Of a stretch of 64,000 nucleotides of DNA, positions 50,701 through 56,506 are shown piece after piece. How positions within the stretch are numbered: position 1 is the first letter of the stretch; the number at the start of each line of letters is the position of its first letter. This DNA comes from Sabellastarte sp. h YS-2021. Lineage: Eukaryota > Annelida > Polychaeta > Sabellida > Sabellidae. The stretch spans positions 42,262,241-42,326,240 of the forward strand of contig OZ024939.1 in NCBI GenBank assembly GCA_964017235.1, given 5' to 3'. Position numbers and translations under genes: made by a program. The notes beneath the pieces were generated by a model that made no database searches, was not told the origin of the DNA, and saw only the letters and a program-made list of their open reading frames with translations.

Positions 50701-53700
50701 ACTCAGGATGTGTATTCATGAAAGGACTTAAACAAATATAAGGATTTTCACTTTTGTATAAAAGTACATCAGGGTTTAAAGTCTAAGAACCAGCTCAGAC
50801 CTTTGATGACTATGTCTCCTAGATATGAGCTGCTTACACTGAAGTGAGCAGTACAAGTTGCATTATCCAGCCGTGCTGGGGGAGTAAGAGTTAATGTGGA
50901 TAATAGAAGGTTTGAACATAAGAAGAGGTATTTTGGTATAAAGTAATCGGGAAATACAAACGTAGGAGCTTTAGTTCTTTAAATATAATGTATGGATAAC
51001 AGGAGGTCGGTTAATAGAGGTTCTATTTTCTTTTACTTTTAGACTACAAATACTGAGAAAAGGATATTAATATGAAATTGTCCAATTTTTTTTCATTTAC
51101 AAAAGACAAATTTGTCAATATGGCTGGCATTGATGAATTAAAATATAAATAATAATATTGAAAAAACAACAAAATATTAATGTATGAAAAATAGGTTTTT
51201 CCCATGTAGATTTTCAGTTGATAAATATTTCACATATTTACTTTTACATTTTAAAATGGGAAAATGTATGTTTGAATTTTAAACTTACGCTTAATAGCTG
51301 CCAGCATAAATTATTAAATTGCAAATTACTTGACACTCAAACATTATGCAAGGTAAATATTTGATCTGAGTCATATTCAGTAGCCACTCAAGTTGCTGTG
51401 ACAACAATTAACTATTTCTAGATGGCATTATTTAAAAGGAAATGCATCCCAACTTTACACAAAATAATCACAATTAACAAAATAAACCATGTCTCTGTAC
51501 ACAAAAGTTAAAACATGTACTTTTGCAGCAAAAGTTAGTTTTACCTTCCAGCAAGCCTTTCATTCAGACAACAGTGTATCTATTTGCCTCATATGTACTC
51601 GTTAACATTTACTACAGTCAGTTCTTATTAGTCATACTTGTTGTTATGATTATAGGTTCCTGTTATTGATCAACCAATATAGTAAGAAGTACACAAAATT
51701 TGCCACAGCTTGTCAAAATTCACCAACAAGGAAATCTCGGTAGTTTACACTGAATCATGGGATTTTTTATCAAAGCTGTGAACTTCATGAAATATTTCGG
51801 TCATTTATCAAATGAGTTGTAGAATTTCAATCAAATTTGTTTCTTGTTCATTAATTTAAAGAGGTAGCTCTGGGGATGAATTTCATATAATGTGGTAAAT
51901 TTCATATTGTCTTACTTTATTTTCCTGGCCATCTTTGACCCAGAACCTCTGTTGTTATCTTAAACAGACTTCAAACTATGAGAAACACAAATAATGAGAG
52001 ATGCTTCTTTGAATGGGAAGCTTGGAGATAATTATATAACTCACTGTTTTCACTGGAACAGCTCATCGACGTTGAAATTATTACAAATTATTTTTTTTTT
52101 AGTATTTTAAACTTAAGTTGACTTGAGTTGAGACCTTGATACAACACACCATCAAATACACATCTGCCACAGCAGGCTTTATTATCCTCTCCACTGTGTA
52201 AGAGTAGAGCATCACTTACACTGGGCATTTCTTTTTCTCTGTAGTCCAAAAAAGTAAGGTTTAAATGAATGAACTAATCTGCATAGTTTTTGTAATGTTT
52301 CTTTGTTATTTCTGTAATTATCATTTTGAGTTAGTATTGGTTAAGTAGAAATAACACAAAATGAGGTCATACAATGAGGAGTTTTTCTTCATATGTTCTG
52401 ATTTATAATGGCTTAACACAGAGTTGGAGTTCTCATTGTGGACCTGCTTAATATCATCACACAGATATTATATACTGGGATATTTATTATTGTTTTTAAA
52501 ACATTTTGATGTAAGTTTAATACAAGTATATTGAGGTCGTTTACAAGGTTGAGTGTATTGTTGTGAGTGTCTTATTTTAATCAAAATTTATTTAAAATAA
52601 TATACACTAAAAATTATTGAAAAATCCCAAGGAGTAATTATTTAACCTTTAAAAAATTTACAAAGCTATGCCATAGTTTCAATAAAGTAAAATCTAGTAA
52701 TGAAATTTGATTAATACGTTTTTATGAGTCAAAATCTTTCTCAGCTTTATTATAATGACCAGTGAGGTGTATTTAGCCAAAACTATGAGATAGGCTAACG
52801 CTAAGACCACTGAATATGCATCGTGTATACAAACCTGTTTTTTTTTTTTTGTTTTAGGTTGGAATCTGTGAACAGTTTCCGAGCTGAAATTTTGCGCCAT
52901 ACATCATTAAGTTTCTTCAAGCAGCAGGCTGAGCAAAAAGACAGTTCAAAATCCCTGGCACCCGTCAAAAAGGTCAAAGGGCAAGAAACCTTCCCCCAGC
53001 CAATGAAACGAGACCGTTTCAAAGACCGGCGTAAGAATAACCTCGGTCGATTCAAGTCTTTGCCGGAGCTAAATCAGATTTCAGAGACAGAACTTTTGAT
53101 GTCCAAGGAAACACTAACAAAAAAATGGTCTTCAGACATTGATAAAAATAAAGTCAGTAAGAATAAACTGGGAGAAGATTCTGACGCAAGGGCCATGGAC
53201 ATTGTCCCTGCTGATATTGTGAAGGAAAAGGCAAATATTTTTCAACAGCCCACCGTTCCGGAGATTCAGATTGAATCTAAAGTAAAAAGCAGCCAAGCTG
53301 TTTCATGTAGTAGTACAGAAGTCAGGGGAGTTGGTACTGTTTCTACAGCGGGTACCAAAGGTACTGTCATTCGAGAAGATATCAATTCGAAGAGCCTTCA
53401 AAAAGGTTCTCAAAACATGCCACAGAATTTAACATGCCAGAAGCAAACTGGTACTTCGTTAACAACAAAAGCTCTTTCTAGTCAGTCAATTGTGACATCA
53501 AGCCTTTCGAGTGGAACTCATCCAGAGGAGGGGATGTTGAGTAGTGATGATGACTTTGATAAATTGGTGGAAATCAATGCCAGGACTCTCATGGAAGACT
53601 CCTCTTCCTCTGTTTCGGAGAGAGATAGCTTCAGGGTGACCAAACAAGATCTCAGCAGCATGACCATGTCTTTAAAACCTCCGGATCCAGACATAGCCAT

Positions 53701-54449
53701 AAACCAGCCATCTTCCCCTGAAGACGAGATGTCAAAAATGTCTTTGTCTGAAAAACTCTCAAAGTTCAAACACTTGGACCAAAAAGCCCAAGGCGGGCAA
53801 GAATTAGCAGCAAGCAAGTCACCCTCTTCACCTAGGAGGCTCATGAGTCGCAAAGAACGCATGGAGAGGTCACAGACCCAGCCAATCACAGTGCAGGAAC
53901 TCTCCTCAGCCTCAACCTTTGCCAAGAACCAGATGGCAGACGAAGTCATAGCAAAGGTCAAAGACACAGTCGATTTGAAAGTCAAGGACAGAGATGACTT
54001 CAGGGTCAAGGATAGTGTGGATTCAGAGGTGGATACAACAGCCTCTGAAGATGACCTGTCAAAGTGAGAAATTTTTCTTTGTCTTCTTGCTTAGGATAGT
54101 GTGCTCACCTCAAAATGGTGGAAATGTGTGTTATTCAGAAATGTTTAGAAAATTTCAAAAAATGTTTCTGGAAATTCATAAAATGACAAAATGCAACTAA
54201 AATATTGGCTTTGTTGTATTTTTCTAGTGCCAGATTTCTAGTTCATACCTCGACACCACCCTCAACAATCACCACTGACAATATACGCTACATACATTTT
54301 TTAGACTTTCCCTGGCAGAGAAAATGAAGCTGTTCTCCAGTCCAAGTACCAGTCCACAGATAGTGGAGGATTCAACTACACCACCCACCAGAAAGTACAG
54401 TCCACCCAGACGTAAGGGAAAGAAATTCCAGTCCCGCTTTAAAACACAG
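8680..54449 (+). CDS. SVIL: Supervillin-like protein, N-terminal and central part (16 exons, partial at both ends)
   Basis: This is the whole visible gene; exons are listed separately. Supervillins are peripheral membrane proteins that bind F-actin and myosin II and act in focal adhesion turnover, cell spreading and muscle costameres; that role is from the family. Seen here: sixteen exons with GT..AG borders chain in one phase-consistent frame of 3884 complete codons. Exons 13-16 carry S-V-A-E-R-I-F, R-x-R-x-x-TQPITEEEV, S-L-S-E-K-L, TQPITVQEL and L-S-L-A-E-K-M boxes, matching the repeated motifs of the vertebrate SVIL N-terminal half. The first exon opens mid-codon, so the start lies upstream. 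The last ends in phase 0 at 54449 and the gelsolin/headpiece half is absent, so it lies beyond 64000. Human SVIL is about 2200 residues in total, so this N-terminal part alone is much longer. Orthology is well supported by motifs but not by a domain search. Residue numbers below count from the first complete codon at 8682. Confidence 0.8.
8800..9595 (+). other. Intron A-B
   Basis: It contains the foldback repeat at 8818-8948; the rest is AT-rich with nothing recognised. Confidence 0.7.
8818..8948. repeat. Foldback element (ATTCACAAAA family)
   Basis: A near-palindrome: the left arm has ATTCACAAAAGGGATCAAGC, TTGAGCCAAAAATCAGCT; the right arm has AGCTGATTTTTTGGCTCAA, GCTTGATCCATTTTGTGAAT. The loop is about 20 bp. 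Related sequences occur at 59748-59830 and 62600-62760. Confidence 0.8.
9596..9728 (+). CDS. SVIL: Supervillin exon B
   Basis: The acceptor AG is at 9594-9595 and the donor GTACAG at 9729. It is 133 bp and encodes about residues 40-84. The split GAT codon shared with exon A restores the frame. The peptide starts D-E-R-T-V-S-W-S-S-C-H-S-T-P and continues into a G/S/Q/P/Y-rich low-complexity segment ending in Q-Q-Q-T-G. No domain is recognised. The ATG codons inside it lie in the continuing frame and need not be starts. Two bases (GG) carry over into exon C. Confidence 0.72.
9729..10185 (+). other. Intron B-C
   Basis: A 457-bp AT-rich intron with a short ATATATAT stretch near 9760-9790; nothing else is recognised. 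It also contains the in-frame ATG at 10139, before the acceptor. Confidence 0.7.
10186..13812 (+). CDS. SVIL: Supervillin giant exon C (disordered, S/T-rich)
   Basis: The acceptor is TTTCAG ending at 10185 and the donor is GTAATG at 13813. At 3627 bp this exon supplies about residues 84-1293. It is multiple-of-three and phase-symmetric (2-2), so skippable. An ATG at 10139 opens the same frame but lies inside the intron, before the acceptor. Visible content: an early Y/Q/R-rich stretch; D-L-D-E-L-V-E-A-N near residue 384; a charged helix around residues 566-606 (E-K-Q-K-E-L-K-R-K-H-L-L); an S/T-rich run at about residues 788-860 (12295-12510); and a C-terminal basic, serine-rich tail with R-x-x-S-type sites and R-G-S-T-S-S repeated twice. 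No folded domain is seen. The antisense frames open across parts of it are shadows. Assignment to supervillin rests on its position in the continuous frame. Confidence 0.85.
13813..16935 (+). other. Intron C-D
   Basis: About 3.1 kb of AT-rich sequence. I see no exon, no tandem array and no clear inverted-repeat element. Confidence 0.65.
16936..17180 (+). CDS. SVIL: Supervillin exon D
   Basis: The acceptor CCAG ends at 16935 and the donor GTGGGA starts at 17181. It is 245 bp, about residues 1293-1375, entered with two carried bases (AG+C) and left with one. It encodes a serine-, threonine- and arginine-rich disordered peptide with S-P-R-G-S-T-T-S and T-P-P-G-T-P, which look like proline-directed phosphorylation sites. 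No domain is seen. Read-through past the donor soon meets a stop at 17198, consistent with a real exon end. Confidence 0.8.
17181..17483 (+). other. Intron D-E
   Basis: A 303-bp intron with nothing recognised beyond its GT..AG borders. Confidence 0.75.
17484..17735 (+). CDS. SVIL: Supervillin exon E
   Basis: The acceptor TTCAG ends at 17483 and the donor GTTTGT starts at 17736. It is 252 bp, phase 1-1 and symmetric, about residues 1375-1459. It opens V-L-A-S-D-S-S-T-S-S-K, followed by a strongly basic cluster (R-R-R-F-R-K-R) and a Q/H/N-rich tail. The basic cluster could be a nuclear-localisation or acidic-lipid contact; supervillins are known to carry nuclear-targeting sequences, but equating this cluster with one is inference. 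Confidence 0.78.
18715..19766. mobile_element. Non-autonomous TIR transposon with 9-bp target duplication (element 1)
   Basis: The terminal inverted repeats are about 95 bp: 18715-18809 against the complement of 19672-19766, both starting TAGACCGAGTTTCTGTCCC. The flanks are a perfect 9-bp direct duplication, AGCTTTATA, at 18706-18714 and 19767-19775. Inside, a second inverted pair (TCGCGACCAAAAC / GTTTTGGTCGCGA) and three copies of AATTAATCACGTTTG (18940, 19132 and 19209 areas) are seen. No transposase frame. Long TIRs plus a 9-bp duplication are typical of Mutator-like elements; that class is inferred. Confidence 0.88.
19784..20807. mobile_element. Non-autonomous TIR transposon with 9-bp target duplication (element 2)
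   Basis: The left end TAGACATGATTACCTCGG pairs with the right end CCAAGGTAACCACATCTA. The arms continue through GGCTCTACTT and GCGTGTACA to GGGGGACAGTGATTCGCC. The flanks are a perfect 9-bp duplication, ATAGCTTGT, at 19775-19783 and 20808-20816. The right arm is interrupted by the TA-flanked element at 20404-20769. It starts eight bases after the target copy of element 1 begins, so the two insertions are back to back. No coding capacity is seen. Confidence 0.87.
20404..20769. mobile_element. TA-flanked MITE nested inside element 2
   Basis: A 366-bp element with perfect inverted arms of about 44 bp starting GAGCCGTGGCACGACCCCAC (20404-20447 against 20726-20769), with TA on both sides (20402-20403 and 20770-20771). 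Removing it and one TA makes the right arm of the host element match its left arm (CCTGTACACGCAA), which confirms the insertion. A TA duplication suggests Tc1/mariner-type mobilisation. Its interior is AT-rich and non-coding. Confidence 0.9.
21686..21744 (+). CDS. SVIL: Supervillin microexon-sized exon F
   Basis: The acceptor TTGTAG ends at 21685 and the donor is a strong GTAAGT at 21745. It is only 59 bp, about residues 1459-1478. The base carried from exon E plus AA gives GAA, and the exon ends exactly on a codon. It encodes E-S-K-G-E-N-T-L-K-V-S-S-F-D-E-K. The support is that both borders are good and the phases fit exon E and exon G. The peptide is too short to judge by homology. Confidence 0.65.
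21745..22256 (+). other. Intron F-G
   Basis: A 512-bp AT-rich intron with nothing recognised. Confidence 0.7.
22257..25955 (+). CDS. SVIL: Supervillin giant exon G (charged helix and S-P-Q-R repeats)
   Basis: The acceptor TTGTAG ends at 22256 and the donor GTAAGT starts at 25956. It is 3699 bp, phase 0-0, 1233 codons, residues 1479-2711. The frame is open upstream of its first ATG (22311), which is therefore not taken as a start. In order: an LD-like helix (L-D-A-L-T-K-D-L-E-E) near residue 1658; a long K/E/Q-rich helical stretch at about 1903-2013 (23530-23860), a likely coiled coil or single alpha-helix; a Q/K/P-rich region at about 2131-2280 with five S-P-[QP]-R sites; a T-rich stretch with K-K-T-V-T-T-T-T; and a glutamine-rich C-terminal third. 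No folded domain is visible. Its length and symmetric phase make it a candidate cassette exon. Confidence 0.85.
27938..27957. repeat. G20 homopolymer
   Basis: Twenty consecutive G on the + strand in an otherwise AT-rich intron. The exact length is prone to sequencing error. Confidence 0.9.
30782..31004. mobile_element. Short inverted-repeat element with palindromic TTCTGTTGACAGAA cores
   Basis: The ends ACCAAATTTTAAATTCTG and the complement of GAATTTGAAATTTGGTC pair over about 30 bp with five mismatches. The interior repeats a palindrome-like core (TTCTGTCAACAGAACTT and variants) at about 30797, 30862, 30893 and 30975. Non-coding and foldback-like. Confidence 0.7.
31632..31860. mobile_element. 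MITE-like element, TAGAGTAAGAAATCTAAAAT termini
   Basis: The terminal inverted repeat TAGAGTAAGAAATCTAAAAT plus TCGCCA at the left pairs with TGGCGAATTTTAGATTTCTTACTCTA-type sequence at the right. A second internal copy of CTAAAATTCGCCA is present at the left and of GTGGCGAATTTCAGA at the right. It is 229 bp and non-coding. The target duplication may be TA but is ambiguous. Confidence 0.8.
31925..32090 (+). mobile_element. Decayed tRNA-derived SINE-like fragment
   Basis: It has a B-box-like TTGTTGGTTCAAATCTTG preceded by an A-box-like stretch, followed by a tail resembling other SINE bodies (GGTTGGTAAAACCCTTGACC). Too degraded to place in a family with confidence. Confidence 0.4.
33466..33592 (+). 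CDS. SVIL: Supervillin exon H
   Basis: The acceptor CCCCAG ends at 33465 and the donor GTATGC starts at 33593. It is 127 bp, residues 2712-2754, phase 0 in and 1 out. The peptide is V-G-V-A-L-S-R-L-Q-R-H-N-D-G, then K-K-Y-D-I-Q-S-G-H-R-D and S-L-S-R-K-F-G. It is more balanced in composition than its neighbours and could contain a short ordered motif. It is isolated between a 7.5-kb and a 6.6-kb intron. The phase fits G and I exactly. Confidence 0.75.
34807..34950 (+). repeat. Dispersed repeat X, copy 1
   Basis: About 140 bp, nearly the same as 35638-35780 (TAAGTTAAAGAAAAAGATAA, CTCCTTTGGGCCC, GGTTATTTATTGTCTC, TTTAAAGCAGAACAA). Non-coding. Confidence 0.85.
35638..35780 (+). repeat. Dispersed repeat X, copy 2
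   Basis: Second copy of the block at 34807-34950, about 90% identical by eye, about 830 bp downstream. It is followed at once by block Y. Confidence 0.85.
35806..35970 (+). repeat. Dispersed repeat Y, copy 1
   Basis: About 165 bp, nearly the same as 36768-36937 (AAGTGGAAGTTAGCC, TGGATAATGAAGGTTATAG, CACAGTCCACTCTATGCCC, GGCTGAGCTCATTTCCTG). Confidence 0.87.
36768..36937 (+). repeat. Dispersed repeat Y, copy 2
   Basis: Second copy of the block at 35806-35970, about 95% identical by eye, about 960 bp downstream. Confidence 0.87.
37441..38295 (+). repeat. 53-bp minisatellite, about 16 copies
   Basis: The unit is roughly TTCCAATGATATTTACCCTG plus ATATCTAGAGTTCC plus AGGTTAAGTAGCTGTGT, with a period of mostly 53 bp (51-bp variants when a T run shortens). 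It includes a small internal duplication near 37738-37758 and two truncated units at the 3' end (about 38190-38260). Variation between copies is higher than in the 55-bp array. Confidence 0.93.
40184..40898 (+). CDS. SVIL: Supervillin exon I with 16-residue tandem repeats
   Basis: The acceptor TCACAG ends at 40183 and the donor GTAACT starts at 40899. It is 715 bp, about residues 2754-2992. After a short leader the exon is filled by a tandem array of 16-residue units (S-K-P-Q-x-T-Q-A-S-x-x-I-A-M-Q-Q), followed by a basic tail (T-R-R-T-P-E-R-T-M-S, then R-S-T-P-E-R-E-R) with two T-P-E-R sites. The open frame extends upstream of the acceptor, but that part is intronic. The array is glutamine/serine-rich and predicted disordered; no function is inferred for it. 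Confidence 0.82.
40282..40809 (+). repeat. 48-bp coding tandem repeat (11 units) inside exon I
   Basis: Units of exactly 48 bp start at 40282 and every 48 bp to 40762, encoding 16 residues each (S-[KQ]-P-Q-x-T-Q-A-S-x-x-I-A-M-Q-Q). The first units are most alike and the last two diverge. The period is a multiple of three, so copy number can change without breaking the frame. Confidence 0.95.
41010..41140 (+). mobile_element. Possible decayed tRNA-derived SINE
   Basis: CTGCAGGTGCGGTGATAGTA and AGGTCCCGGGCTGAAACC look like worn A and B boxes about 35 bp apart. No body or tail could be matched to the other SINEs here. Confidence 0.35.
41945..42475 (+). repeat. 45-bp minisatellite, about 12 copies
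   Basis: The unit is TTATGACTTACCTATTCAGG plus TTAGCCTACCCTCCAAACAT plus TTATG-like sequence, 45 bp. One unit is a base short (TTACATTTCAGG near 42220), which shifts the phase. The period divisible by three leaves long frames open in both halves; these are not taken as genes. Confidence 0.94.
44216..44302 (+). CDS. SVIL: Supervillin exon J
   Basis: The acceptor ATGCAG ends at 44215 and the donor GTGAGA starts at 44303. It is 87 bp, phase 2-2, symmetric, about residues 2992-3021. It encodes D-G-D-V-K-R-R-K-P-R-L-E-K and ends E-E-L-Q-K-I-L-N-R-R across the junction to exon K. That closing motif recurs in exons K and L. Short, but its phases and its motif fit the chain. Confidence 0.75.
44303..45663 (+). 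other. Intron J-K
   Basis: It contains the dispersed repeat at 44500-45015. Near 45520-45620 a short direct repeat (GTGAGGACTTTGGTGACTGG) occurs twice. Confidence 0.7.
44500..45015 (+). mobile_element. Dispersed repeat Z, copy 1
   Basis: It resembles 60727-61242 along its length: TAGATCTTTTCAATTG, CTGATTGGTTTACG against CCGATTGGAATGTGG, ATTGGATGGATCAGAAAACT against ATCGGATGGATCGGGAAACT, and AAATGGAACAGC near the 3' end. Diverged, non-coding; the class is unknown. Confidence 0.6.
45664..45854 (+). CDS. SVIL: Supervillin exon K
   Basis: The acceptor TGTAG ends at 45663. Two donors are possible, GTGGGT at 45855 and GTAAAT at 45859; only 45855 keeps the frame into exon L. It is 191 bp, about residues 3021-3085. 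It encodes S-N-Y-L-E-D-W-E-Q-Q-V-L-S, a charged helix (F-E-A-R-L-R-K-E-K-Q-S-K-Q) and R-E-L-S-Q-M-L-E-H-R-R. Likely a short helical segment; the function is not known from sequence. Confidence 0.78.
45855..46282 (+). other. Intron K-L
   Basis: A 428-bp intron with nothing recognised. Confidence 0.72.
46283..46919 (+). CDS. SVIL: Supervillin exon L with four I-L-[KR]-K motifs
   Basis: The acceptor TTAG ends at 46282 and the donor GTGAGT starts at 46920. It is 637 bp, about residues 3085-3297. It is disordered, T/P-rich at first, then has four copies of a P-x-I-L-K-K-like motif: P-S-I-L-K-K (twice), P-I-L-K-K and P-I-L-R-K. It also has F-K-L-Q-K-S-K-T-L, D-P-E-L-A-S-L-L-K-S-R-R-R and an acidic end (S-S-D-E-S-D-E-K). 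Human SVIL has a single comparable R-S-I-L-K stretch in its N-terminal half, as I remember it. Confidence 0.82.
46920..47333 (+). other. Intron L-M
   Basis: A 414-bp intron with nothing recognised. Confidence 0.75.
47334..47516 (+). CDS. SVIL: Supervillin exon M with S-V-A-E-R box
   Basis: The acceptor TTTAG ends at 47333 and the donor GTCTGC starts at 47517. It is 183 bp, phase 2-2, symmetric, about residues 3297-3358. It contains R-L-S-V-A-E-R-I-F-Q-M at about residue 3322, matching the L-S-V-A-A-K-R-L-L-F type box that precedes the first TQPIT motif in vertebrate SVIL. A basic, S/T-rich tail follows (K-N-K-S-R). The spacing from this box to the TQPIT box in exon N follows the supervillin order. 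Confidence 0.82.
47517..48118 (+). other. Intron M-N
   Basis: A 602-bp intron with nothing recognised. Confidence 0.75.
48119..48346 (+). CDS. SVIL: Supervillin exon N with TQPIT box 1
   Basis: The acceptor TTTGCAG ends at 48118 and the donor GTAAGT starts at 48347. It is 228 bp, phase 2-2, symmetric, about residues 3358-3434. After S-K-S-M-P-T-S-P comes D-D-L-L-T-K-L-T-D-V-A-A-A-E-K and then the arginine-rich R-S-R-D-N-W-R-R-R followed by T-Q-P-I-T-E-E-E-V (48306 on, near residue 3421). Human SVIL has L-R-R-L-Q-D-R-S-L-T-Q-P-I-T-T-E-E-V at the matching place. This is the strongest single piece of evidence for the gene's identity. Confidence 0.88.
48347..52857 (+). other. Intron N-O
   Basis: A 4.5-kb intron. 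Apart from the SINE at 48436-48660 it is AT-rich; near 49980-51030 there are loose fragments of the GTTAAGTAGAAG / GGATAACAGGAGG type that recall the units of the minisatellites. No exon was recognised. Confidence 0.7.
48436..48660 (+). mobile_element. tRNA-derived SINE with target-site duplication
   Basis: The head is tRNA-like (GGCTCGGTGGTGTAGCGGTT, an A box) with a B box (GGTTGCCAGTTCGAATC). The body is shared with the SINE at 4830-5035 (GGAAAGTTGGCAGTTACTTG; CAGAATCTTGACCAA), and the tail is A-rich with repeats of AAATCT. The flanks TCTAAGCAGGATAAA (48421-48435) and TCTAAGCAGTATAAA (48661-48675) form a 15-bp target duplication with one mismatch, proof of retrotransposition. Confidence 0.93.
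52858..54063 (+). CDS. SVIL: Supervillin exon O with TQPIT box 2
   Basis: The acceptor TTTTAG follows a T-rich tract and ends at 52857; the donor GTGAGA starts at 54064. It is 1206 bp, phase 2-2, symmetric, about residues 3434-3836. It holds D-F-D-K-L-V-E-I-N near residue 3666; M-S-L-S-E-K-L-S-K-F (53738 on) near residue 3728; and R-K-E-R-M-E-R-S-Q-T-Q-P-I-T-V-Q-E-L (TQPIT at 53876) near residue 3774. These match the SLAEKL and TQPVT boxes of vertebrate SVIL in order. A charged K-V-K-D repeat follows (V-K-D-x-V-D-x-K-V-K-D-R-D-D-F), then an acidic end. Confidence 0.88.
54064..54304 (+). other. Intron O-P
   Basis: A 241-bp intron, AT-rich, with a T-rich acceptor tract. Nothing else is recognised. 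Confidence 0.75.
54305..54449 (+). CDS. SVIL: Supervillin exon P with L-S-L-A-E-K-M box (last visible exon)
   Basis: The acceptor TTTTTTAG ends at 54304 and the donor GTATGA starts at 54450. It is 145 bp, residues 3836-3884, ending on a codon boundary. It opens L-S-L-A-E-K-M-K-L-F, the same box as in exon O, then P-P-R-R-K-G-K-K-F-Q-S-R-F-K-T-Q. By analogy with the other repeats the next exon should continue with a P-[VI]-T-like sequence; I found no such exon in 54450-64000, so the following intron is probably over 9.5 kb. Confidence 0.84.
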
Positions 54450-54762
54450 GTATGATTGTCTTGGGGGTTTATATATGGGTCTCTAGGGCTATGGAAGATT
54501 CTTATCAGAAAAATATAGAGGTAGACTCGGGACAAGTAAACCCTTATAAGTTGAAATTAGGCGTAAATGGTAAGATGATAAAGTTGTTCCTTGGGCCAAT
54601 GTGGCTGGTTTTCATTTCATTTTCTATGGTATCAAAAATTTCAAAATAGTCCCACTCATCTAGTGTTGATGGCCATTTAAACTTCCTGGTGAAGAGGGAC
54701 TTCTCTAAAAGTATGCTCTCCATAACCCAACTGGGGATGCAAACCCAGATCTAAATGAATTT

Positions 54763-55460
54763 CAAGTTTATTGATGCTACGACACCTGAATATCAACATT
54801 ACAGATGAACTTTTTGCCCATCAAGAGAATACACATGGTACTTTAGTTTGGGCAGCGGGTCTAGGTAGTGACAAGACCACTGAACCTTGGTGCAATGTTT
54901 GAACTTATTGCAAGTTTATTGGTGCTACGAAACCCAATGTCCTATTCAAATTTCAGCATTACAGATGGACTTTTGGCCAAGTTATGATATCAAAAGAATA
55001 CACATGGTACTTTAGTGGGGGCAGCAGGTCTGGGTAGTGACCAGACCACTGAACCTTGATGTAATGTTTGAACTTATTGCAAGTTTATTGGTGCTACGAA
55101 ACCCAATGTCCTATTCAAATTTCGGCATTACAGATGGACTTTTTTTTGCCCAAGTTATCATTTCAAAAGGATGCACAGGGTTCTTTAGTGGGGGTAAGAG
55201 GTCTGGACGATGACATCACCACTGAACCTTGATGTAATGTTTAAACCTATTTCAAGTCTATTGGTGCCACCAGTCGATATAATCTTGTCCTTATTTCAGG
55301 ATTATTGATAGACTTTTGGCCATCTTATTGGTGTTATTGGGTGCACTTTAGTATTGTTGACAGGCCAGGAGGTAATGTGACCTTTGAATCTGGATGCAAT
55401 GTTTAAACCTATTCCGAGTTTTGTATTACCACCAACCCTATGTCCTGTATAAATTTCAGC
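54763..55460 (+). repeat. Degenerate tandem repeat, about 150-175 bp, four to five units
   Basis: Units begin near 54763, 54911, 55080, 55253 and perhaps 55410, each with CAAGTTTATTGGTGCTACGA, TTTCAGCATTACAGATGGAC, ACACATGGTACTTTAGT and CCACTGAACCTTGATG or variants. The second and third are closest; the last two are heavily eroded. Confidence 0.85.
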
Positions 55461-56506
55461 ATTTCAGATCCTTGACAAAGTAAAGGGGGAGATAGGTGCA
55501 AAGGGTACTTCAGTAGGATTTGCAGGGCAGATTGATTACATGACCTTTGAACCCAATTTTTAGGATAGTGTTTAAGTATTCTACGTTTTTAATTTTGGTG
55601 TAAAAACTGGAAAAATCTGTTGATGTTGATGCACTAGAACAATCTATCCGATGATCATTGGTGCTGATTCTTTTGTTTTTTTTTTGTTGTTTTTTTTTGT
55701 ATTTTTGGCTGCAAATTTATTAAGTACAAAACATAATTATTAAATTTTTCATCAAGAAACAATTTTATCAGGAGAGGGATAATTAATTATAAATATAGTA
55801 CAGTGTATTTGCAAAATAGCAGTTTAGACAGTAGAACATCTCTAGAGAAATTATTTGTGAGAAAAATTGGTTATGGTTGACTTGTTTATGGTAATTATTC
55901 ATAAAGACTGATTTCCTTCATCACTGAAGTTGTTTAAAAGTCTGAATAACTGTTTCAGTGTCACAGATTTTACATATTATTATGTTTGCATGTTCATAAA
56001 GTCTAAGGAAGAACTGGTAACTAGTTGTTAGTTGATGACATTGTGTGAGTTCTGAGTATGTACAGTAGAAACTCTTGTCATCTGAACATGGTGAGAGAGT
56101 GAGAGTTTGTTTGGATAAGAAGGAATAAATGTTTGGGGGGGACGAAACTGTAAGCTGGAAGATGTAGAGATATGTGTAATTGAGTCTTGTTACCAGGACT
56201 CAACTTTTTGACAAATATTCACTCCTCAGTCCAAACTTGCCAGAATTTGCATCAGTTGTATGTGGATAACTTTTTCTGTACTCTGAATGACTTGAGTACC
56301 CTTTGTGTAAGTACTCTTCAAAGGCCATTTCATGTAAAAGAATGTTTTGGTAACAAAAGTTCAGATAAAAGAGGTTCTGCTGTATAATAGTGGTTCAAAG
56401 TTCTGCTTTCTTATAACCTTGTTGGAGACTATACCAGTCTTGGCTCCAGTGAACATATACTTCTGAATGATGCTGTTTTATGGTTACTGTTCTGTTAAAG
56501 CAATTA

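Noticed and set aside
53518-54009. Antisense open frame of 163 codons over exon O
   Set aside because: It lies opposite the TQPIT and SLSEKL boxes, which are conserved in the sense frame; a shadow.
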